A stretch of 36,895 nt of DNA. Source: JBLIKP01 sp047635375 (GTDB taxonomy: Bacteria > Bacteroidota > Bacteroidia > Sphingobacteriales > Sphingobacteriaceae). Shown here piece after piece: positions 31,137-36,895 of this stretch. The position numbers and the translations under genes are program-made. The stretch's first letter is position 1, and every line of letters starts with the position of its first letter. The notes below the pieces were generated by a model. The model worked only from the letters and a program-made list of their open reading frames with translations, did not search any database and was not told the DNA's origin. The stretch is from the NCBI GenBank assembly GCA_047635375.1, contig JBLIKP010000011.1, positions 1-36,895 on the forward strand. The letters are read 5' to 3'.

Positions 31137-32936
31137 ATGACCGCAATTAGAAATATCGCAATTATTGCCCACGTTGACCACGGTAAAACAACCCTTGTTG
31201 ACAAAATTTTGTACCAAACAAACCTCTCAGGTGAGCGTAAGGAAAGAGAAGATCTTATCCTTGACAGCAACGATCTTGAGCGTGAACGTGGAATTACAAT
31301 TTTCTCTAAAAACGTTTCTATTAACTATAAAGGAACGAAAATTAACGTTATTGATACTCCTGGTCACGCCGACTTTGGAGGTGAAGTAGAGCGTGTACTT
31401 AAAATGGCCGACGGAGTTTTATTACTTGTCGATGCTTTTGAAGGTCCAATGCCTCAAACTCGTTTCGTTACGCAAAAAGCTTTAGCACTAGGTTTAAAGC
31501 CTATTGTTGTAGTTAATAAGGTTGACAAAGAAAACTGTCGTCCTGAAGAGGTTCAAGAAGATGTTTTCGACCTTTTCTTTAACCTTGACGCTACTGAGGA
31601 GCAATTAGACTTTAAAACTATCTACGGTTCTTCTAAGAACGGTTGGATGAGTACTGATCCTAATAATATTACCGATAATCTTGATGCCTTATTAGATACA
31701 ATTATTGAAACTATCCCAGAGCCAGTTTTCCCAGAAGGAAATTTGCAAATGCAGGTAACGTCGTTTGATTTCTCAAACTATGTTGGTCGTATTGCTATTG
31801 GTAGAGTTTCTCGTGGAGAAATCCATGAAGGTATGAGCGTTAACTTGATTAAGCGCGACGGTACTTACAAGAAAAATAAAATTAAAGAACTTTTCACTTT
31901 CGAAGGGCTTGAAAAAGCACCAGCGAAAACTGTGAAAACGGGTGAGATTTGCGCAGTAGTTGGACTAGAGAATTTCGAAATTGGTGATACTATCGCTGAT
32001 ATTGATAATCCTGAACAACTTCCTGTTATTCATATTGACGAGCCTACCATAAACATGATGTTTACAATTAACAACTCTCCATTCTTTGGAAGAGAGGGTA
32101 AGTTTGTAACCTCACGTCAGATTAGAGATCGTTTAATTAAAGAGACCGAAAAGAACTTAGCGCTAAGAGTTGAGGAACTAGATTCTCCAGACCAGTTCTT
32201 GGTTTACGGTCGTGGTATTCTTCACTTAAGTATCCTTGTGGAAACTATGCGTCGTGAAGGTTATGAATTACAAGTAGGTCAGCCTCGTGTAATTTATAAG
32301 GAAATTGACGGTGTTAAATGCGAGCCTATTGAATCTATGGTTGTTGATGTTCCTGAGGATGTTGCTGGTAAAGTTATTGAACTTGCTACGCAGCGTAAAG
32401 GTGAACTTACAATGATGCAGCCAAAAGGTGAAATGCAGCATTTAGAATTCAACATTCCTTCTCGTGGAATTATCGGTTTAAGAGGTCAGGTTTTAACTGC
32501 AACCGCAGGTGAAGCAATTATGGCTCACCGTTTCAATGAGTACGCTCCATTAAAAGGGCATATCCCTGGAAGAAGTAACGGTGTACTTATCTCTTTAGAT
32601 ACAGGTAGGGTTACTGCTTACTCTTTAGATAAACTTCAAGACCGTGGTAAATTCTACGCTGCACCTGGTGCCGAAATTTATGAAGGTCAAGTTATTGGTG
32701 AGCACATTAGAAATAATGACTTAACCATTAACGTTACTAAAGGAAAAGCCCTTACTAACATGAGAGCTTCTGGTACTGACGATAACACTAGAATCGCACC
32801 TCCTACTATCTTCTCTCTAGAAGAATGTATGGAATACATCGGTCCAGATGAATATTTAGAAATCACTCCAGAATCTTTAAGAATGAGAAAAATTCATCTT
32901 AAAGAAAATGAGAGAAAACGTTCTGGAAATAAATAA
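31137..32936 (+). CDS. typA: Ribosome-associated translational GTPase TypA/BipA
   Basis: BipA is an EF-G-like GTPase that binds the 70S ribosome and supports 50S assembly and stress or cold adaptation. The 599-residue protein carries the P-loop AHVDHGKTTL (11-20), switch I RGITI (51-55), DTPGHADF (73-80) and NKVD (127-130). These are followed by the beta-barrel, EF-G-like and C-terminal BipA-specific domains (GIIGLRGQVLTATAGEA, then MAHRFNEYAPLKG). The length is normal. Codon use looks more biased than in the neighbouring lipoprotein genes, as in highly expressed genes. It has its own promoter and terminator and separates the two inverted lipoprotein/barrel modules. Confidence 0.97.
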   Translation: MTAIRNIAIIAHVDHGKTTLVDKILYQTNLSGERKEREDLILDSNDLERERGITIFSKNVSINYKGTKINVIDTPGHADFGGEVERVLKMADGVLLLVDAFEGPMPQTRFVTQKALALGLKPIVVVNKVDKENCRPEEVQEDVFDLFFNLDATEEQLDFKTIYGSSKNGWMSTDPNNITDNLDALLDTIIETIPEPVFPEGNLQMQVTSFDFSNYVGRIAIGRVSRGEIHEGMSVNLIKRDGTYKKNKIKELFTFEGLEKAPAKTVKTGEICAVVGLENFEIGDTIADIDNPEQLPVIHIDEPTINMMFTINNSPFFGREGKFVTSRQIRDRLIKETEKNLALRVEELDSPDQFLVYGRGILHLSILVETMRREGYELQVGQPRVIYKEIDGVKCEPIESMVVDVPEDVAGKVIELATQRKGELTMMQPKGEMQHLEFNIPSRGIIGLRGQVLTATAGEAIMAHRFNEYAPLKGHIPGRSNGVLISLDTGRVTAYSLDKLQDRGKFYAAPGAEIYEGQVIGEHIRNNDLTINVTKGKALTNMRASGTDDNTRIAPPTIFSLEECMEYIGPDEYLEITPESLRMRKIHLKENERKRSGNK

Positions 32937-32954
32937 TCAGAACCAATCATATTT

Positions 32955-32988
32955 AAAGCCTCGGACATTGTCCGGGGCTTTTTTTTGT
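32955..32988 (+). terminator. Terminator of typA
   Basis: A 12-bp stem with one G-T pair (32955-32966 with 32970-32981) and a 3-base loop is followed by a T tract. Confidence 0.88.
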
Positions 32989-33120
32989 GCTCATTTTTTT
33001 GATTTCCGAAGGGTATTATTAATGTCTAAGCCCTTATTATTTTTTGTATAGTACTGATTGTCGATTATATATTTTTATTGGCATACTTATTTGTAAAGGG
33101 TAAGTAAGAATTGCTCAACC

Positions 33121-33678
33121 CTAATTTTTTTAGGTTATTCTGCAAAAAGTAAATTTAAATTTTACCTAATTTTAATCACTGGCGGTAACTCAAAAGTTGA
33201 TTTATCTGACTTCTTTTATGACACAAGTAGAATTGACGCTAATTTGAAAGTAAGTATTCCTTTAAGGTTTATGGCGAAAAGCCTTACACTTAGAGATACG
33301 TTTCCCCTTGACTTAGGAGTTCCATCTGAAGTTTCATATATAGAGCAAGGTGCTTTGATTCTGCAAGCCTTTAATTGATTTCCACTGGAGTTTGCGCTTG
33401 AATTGTCTTTGCTTGATGAATTTGATAATGTAATAAAGGTTATTACAACGCATGAAAATGCAGTTCAAACGTCAGGTATTGATGCAATGGGTAAATCAAC
33501 AGATAAAGTAATGTCTGAAATTTTTATTCCTATTTCTCCTGCTACATTTGATGAAATTAGAGATGCTTATGGAATTGAAGCAGTAATTGACTCAAAAGGA
33601 AATTCAGTAACGCTTTACGATTCATACGGCTTAGATTTTAATATCCTTATCCTTGTCGTTCTGAAATTCGGTTATTAG
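33121..33678 (+). pseudogene. C-terminal remnant of a third lipoprotein paralogue
   Basis: Reading one frame gives VDLSDFFYDTSRIDANLKV, then LTLRDTFPLDLGVP, QAFN-stop-FPLEFALELSLL, and FIPISPATFDEIRDAYGIEA to the terminal LKFGY. This lines up with the last 180 or so residues of the neighbouring lipoprotein (YDDFLYANSAIKAKLWV, LTLMDTFDFKLDVP, QALNGFPLGITLVL, FLIPLDNTTYQKIKDAS). A Gly codon has become TGA (33376-33378), and the N-terminal two thirds are missing: the 5' side dissolves into non-coding sequence after typA's terminator. The surviving downstream open frame (33403-33678) has a TTG start and is unlikely to be a gene. It is evidence of past tandem duplication of this lipoprotein gene. 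Confidence 0.85.
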
Positions 33679-33687
33679 TTGATCTTT

Positions 33688-33716
33688 AAAAGCCGACCTT
33701 CAGTCGGCTTTTTTTT
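33688..33716 (+). terminator. Terminator after the lipoprotein remnant
   Basis: A perfect 10-bp stem (AAAAGCCGAC/GTCGGCTTTT) with loop CTTCA is followed by Ts. It is retained from the former gene and insulates the next one. Confidence 0.88.
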
Positions 33717-33771
33717 GAGCAAAAAACCTTTTTTATTTTTAGCCGTATAAGTTAACTTAATCCCTGCCTTT

Positions 33772-35826
33772 ATGATTTTTAGATTCTCCACTACCCTAAT
33801 TTTGACCCTTGTACTAGCTTCCGCTTTAAGCGGATGTAGATACGACGAGGACACATTTCTTAAGCCGCAGGTGCAGCATCACTCTGGCATTCCATTGGCC
33901 TATGGGCAAATGAAAATCCCAACTTTATTGCCTGATACTTTTATCGAGTCCAATATTGACGGCACATTACAATTTGTGTACGAGCAAGAGTTTTCGTCCA
34001 AGCCGCTAGAAGATTTAATCACTCTTCCGGCCATTACTCAAAGTGTAAGTTTTTTTCTGGAAGAATTGAGTATGCCAGACCAAGTCCTGGATTTTTCATT
34101 TTCTTTAGGCGAAGTAGTGAAGGGGACTTCCCTGGAATATCTAATTTATTCGAATGTTGGATTGTCAATTCCATTTCCTGAATTGTTTAATCAAACCATT
34201 AAGGCGAAAACATTTACACTTGAAGAAATTGATTGGATAACACTTTCACAAGGGGAGATGAGTCTAAACTTGATCAATAATTTACCCGTTGATTTGGTAG
34301 ACTTTAAATTGGATTTGGTTGACCCCGATAATGGGGAACCATTAGTAACTTTTGAATTCCCAAAAATCATTACAGGAGAGCAGGCCTCACAAAAATTAGA
34401 TATTATCGATTTAACACTTCCGGGCAAGATGAGCTACATAATTACTTTATCATTGGCTGGATCAGGAGGGAATCCGGTTTCAATTGATACATCATCCAAA
34501 GGTGAAACAACTTCCTATTTAAATAAATTAAAAGCTTCCGCTGGAAGAATGGTGGTGCCCTCCCAAACCATTACTCAAACGGATATTTTGACTTTGGAAT
34601 CCTCAGGTAACTCAGAAGTTAGTTTTCTTTCAATTAAAGAAGGGCTGTTTTCACTGGAAGTAGTGAATGATTTTGGAATTCCTATGGCTTCAACAATAAA
34701 GTTTAATTCGGTGAAAAAGGGACAAACTCCATTGGCAGTTGTGTTAGACCTTCCGGCGGCAGGTAGTGACCCATCGACTGGATTTAGCGAGATTAATTTA
34801 GCTGAATTTGGCGTGAATCTTCTTAATGAAGAGCTTCCAGGAAGTGCAAGTTTCCCTTTCAGTTTTGAAATGATTGTTAATCCCTTGAGCGAAATGGTTT
34901 CCTTTGATTTATTAAAGGATAGACTCAATGTGACATCAATCTTAAATATTCAAAAATTTGAAAAAATTGAAGGAGAATTAGATTATGACCCCGTTAAATT
35001 TGAGAGCAGCCAAAAACTACCAATTGAGAGCGTTTTAGGAAGTTTAACCAAGGGCACAATTGAGCTTACTGATGTTTCTTTTGGAATAGATTTTGAAAAT
35101 ACAGCGGGAATTGAAGGTATTATCGATTTAGATTTAACCTCCGTAAATGCACAGAGTGGTGAAAAAGTTAAGTTAACCGGAGCCACAAGTTTTAACCTTA
35201 AACGTGCGCTGGATTTTCCGCTTGCACCTGCGGCTGATAATGGGTTTGAGTTAAACGCTCAAAACTCCAATATAGGCGAGGTAATCTCCAATTTTCCAAC
35301 AGAATTTGAAAGTAAAATTACCGTAAGAAAACCTGAAGGAGGCGAGAAATACGACGATTTTCTATACGCTAATAGCGCAATTAAGGCCAAGCTTTGGGTA
35401 AAAGCTCCACTAAGTTTTATCATGAATGATTTAACGTTAATGGACACGTTTGATTTTAAATTGGATGTTCCTAAGGAGGCAAAAAATTTAAATCAGGGTG
35501 AATTAATTATTCAAGCTTTAAATGGTTTCCCCTTGGGAATTACTTTGGTCTTGGATATTGTTAACCAAGCAGGCGAAAGTCTCGATATTCTTACGACCAC
35601 GGAAAATAGCATTCTTGCTGCTCCAGTTGATCAATATGGAAAAGTAGTGCAAGTGAAAAATTCGGAATTCTTAATTCCTTTGGACAACACTACCTATCAA
35701 AAAATTAAAGACGCATCTCAAATTAGGGTGAAGGCAATTTTAGATTCTGACGGAAAATCGATCACTTTTTATGATAATTACGATTTTGGCTTTAGATTGC
35801 TTGCCGACCTAATTTTTGATTATTAA
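33772..35826 (+). CDS. Large outer-membrane lipoprotein, paralogue of the 28150-30243 protein
   Basis: The protein is 684 residues with a lipobox (ALSGC, Cys22) and a beta-rich body with no enzymatic motif. It is homologous to the minus-strand lipoprotein at 28150-30243 and to the broken copy just upstream (33121-33678). The conserved C-terminal domain (about residues 540-684) has blocks ALNGFPLGITLVLDIVN and FYDNYDFGFRLLADLIFDY. Its stop codon overlaps by one base the start of the following barrel gene, which indicates translational coupling and so a stoichiometric partnership. A weak TTG/TATTTTTA promoter pair may lie at 33715-33741. The family has no name that I can recall. Confidence 0.85.
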   Translation: MIFRFSTTLILTLVLASALSGCRYDEDTFLKPQVQHHSGIPLAYGQMKIPTLLPDTFIESNIDGTLQFVYEQEFSSKPLEDLITLPAITQSVSFFLEELSMPDQVLDFSFSLGEVVKGTSLEYLIYSNVGLSIPFPELFNQTIKAKTFTLEEIDWITLSQGEMSLNLINNLPVDLVDFKLDLVDPDNGEPLVTFEFPKIITGEQASQKLDIIDLTLPGKMSYIITLSLAGSGGNPVSIDTSSKGETTSYLNKLKASAGRMVVPSQTITQTDILTLESSGNSEVSFLSIKEGLFSLEVVNDFGIPMASTIKFNSVKKGQTPLAVVLDLPAAGSDPSTGFSEINLAEFGVNLLNEELPGSASFPFSFEMIVNPLSEMVSFDLLKDRLNVTSILNIQKFEKIEGELDYDPVKFESSQKLPIESVLGSLTKGTIELTDVSFGIDFENTAGIEGIIDLDLTSVNAQSGEKVKLTGATSFNLKRALDFPLAPAADNGFELNAQNSNIGEVISNFPTEFESKITVRKPEGGEKYDDFLYANSAIKAKLWVKAPLSFIMNDLTLMDTFDFKLDVPKEAKNLNQGELIIQALNGFPLGITLVLDIVNQAGESLDILTTTENSILAAPVDQYGKVVQVKNSEFLIPLDNTTYQKIKDASQIRVKAILDSDGKSITFYDNYDFGFRLLADLIFDY

Positions 35827-36895
35827 TGAAATTCTTTTACCCGGTGCTGGTTTTTGTTTTGGTTGCCCTTTCGGCGGAAGCCCAAAAGAAATCATTATAC
35901 GGCACCCCTACCCTATATAATTCCATTGAAAATCCCGCAGATCCATTTTTTCTTGGAGAAAGGGAATTTCTGGGGTTAAACCTTCCAATCCCCTCCTTGC
36001 GAATTGATGCATCAATTAGAGGCCACGGCAGAAATGTTATTCTTGATGCCGTTTTTGGAGACCAACTTATTGACCTCTCTGTATTAAGAGTTGGAGGGAA
36101 TAGGGTTAATCGGATTAACACCCAGGTGGAACTGAATTCTTTCATGATGAAGCTTAGGCTTAATAAAAAAACGAAGGGAGAAATTAGTATATCCTCCACC
36201 ACAAAGTTTCAGGCTAACATTGAAATTCGAGATGAATTTATCGATGTATTTCTTGGCGGAAATTTTCCATACATAGGATCACAGATTGATGGTTTTTTCG
36301 ATTTACAAACTGAAGTTTTTTCCTACCATGAAGTCAAGGCTGGGTATCGGATGGAAGTGAATGATAAATTAAGCATCGGCGCAAGCCTTGGTTTTTTGAA
36401 GGGAATTCAATACCAACAGGTTGATGTAAGTGACTCTTATATTTATTTCGCACCCCGCGATAGTGGTTACTTTATTGAGTCGTATGCCAAAGGAACCGCA
36501 CGAAGCGCAGGGGTAGATACTGAGGAACTTGGTGATATTGGGCAGCAGCTTTTTAACTCAGCCACAGATTTCAAAGATCTATTAGGAAGTAATTCTTTTA
36601 ATCTGGGGGTTAATTACCAGCTAAATGACGCGCTTCTCCTTTCATTTAACCTTACTGATGTAGGAGCTGTAAATTGGCGTCAGGATGGCCGTATATACCG
36701 TTTAGATAAAAAAATAAAATATGAAGGTGTTGATATTACTCAGGAGGCGGAAGTCCGCGATAGTATTTTTCAAAGTTTTGGAGCCTTTGCAATTGATAGT
36801 TTTGACAAAGTTTTTAAAACGCCTCTTAATCAACGCTTCAAAGCGGGAGGTGCCTATACTTTCAACAGCCGCTTCGTTTCAAGGCTTTTTTTAAT
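35826..36895 (+). CDS. DUF5723-type outer-membrane barrel, N-terminal part (3' end outside window)
   Basis: The ATG at 35826 shares its A with the stop codon of the lipoprotein gene. The frame then stays open to the end of the window (about 356 residues). It begins with a signal peptide (KFFYPVLVFVLVALSAEAQ) and continues YGTPTLYNSIENPADPFFLG. The barrel matches the protein at 26119-28131: SIENPADPFF against VIENPTRPYF, FNLTDVGAVNWRQ against TNIKDIGGINWNN, and VRDSIFQSFGAFAIDS against VRDSVYRDIKQFAIDS. Whether it ends with TSP3 repeats and an OmpA domain, as that paralogue does, cannot be seen. Function is unknown, but it is probably the outer-membrane partner of the coupled lipoprotein. Confidence 0.85.
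   Translation, partial: MKFFYPVLVFVLVALSAEAQKKSLYGTPTLYNSIENPADPFFLGEREFLGLNLPIPSLRIDASIRGHGRNVILDAVFGDQLIDLSVLRVGGNRVNRINTQVELNSFMMKLRLNKKTKGEISISSTTKFQANIEIRDEFIDVFLGGNFPYIGSQIDGFFDLQTEVFSYHEVKAGYRMEVNDKLSIGASLGFLKGIQYQQVDVSDSYIYFAPRDSGYFIESYAKGTARSAGVDTEELGDIGQQLFNSATDFKDLLGSNSFNLGVNYQLNDALLLSFNLTDVGAVNWRQDGRIYRLDKKIKYEGVDITQEAEVRDSIFQSFGAFAIDSFDKVFKTPLNQRFKAGGAYTFNSRFVSRLFL

Noticed and set aside
33403..33678. 91-codon open frame as an independent small gene
   Set aside because: It is in frame with, and continuous with, the upstream homologous sequence interrupted by a TGA; it is the tail of a lipoprotein pseudogene.

Overview
The window comes from an AT-rich member of the Bacteroidota, most likely Flavobacteriales. 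The evidence is a DUF4175 gene in a cluster with ybeY, lipoproteins carrying the 'APTGG.KD..PP' start typical of the phylum, DUF5723/OmpA outer-membrane proteins, a TonB receptor with a carboxypeptidase-regulatory-like N-terminus, and -7 boxes of the form TAnnTTTG ahead of several genes. Both ends cut genes: urocanate hydratase (hutU) on the left and a DUF5723-type barrel on the right.

Layout. 1-5.3 kb: the hutU tail, a RidA-family deaminase, a SNF2 helicase and dapF. 5.5-7 kb: an HtrA/Deg protease. 7-10.2 kb: a three-gene outer-membrane uptake operon (small His/Cys-rich DUF2946-like protein, TonB receptor, lipoprotein), probably for a metal. 10.2-10.65 kb: an AT-rich gap with a cluster of DnaA boxes, read here as a candidate chromosomal origin. 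10.65-19 kb: gamma-carbonic anhydrase, an Ig-like lipoprotein, mnmG, two perfect parS sites, ybeY, an RsbW-like ATPase and DUF4175. 19.1-21.6 kb: tRNA-Pro(GGG) and msrB, followed by decayed genes (msrA, a YdeI/DUF1801 gene and possibly a winged-helix regulator). 21.6-26 kb: a J-domain/KTSC protein, a lipoprotein plus Cas4-like nuclease pair, a helical-repeat protein and an SPFH protein. 26.1-36.9 kb: two inverted copies of a lipoprotein + DUF5723 module flanking tRNA-Arg(CCT) and typA, with a third, broken lipoprotein copy beside the right-hand module.

Most notable points. (1) The DnaA-box cluster, two parS sites about 4 kb away, nearby mnmG and a local change in GC skew all suggest that replication starts in this window. 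(2) Downstream of tRNA-Arg(CCT) lie four 130-bp tandem units, each containing the last 17 bases of the tRNA gene. This resembles the architecture of the E. coli tyrT/rtT locus. (3) The duplicated, inverted lipoprotein/DUF5723 modules look like an uncharacterised envelope system undergoing duplication and decay. All functional claims rest on reading the sequence and recalling family motifs; no searches were run.
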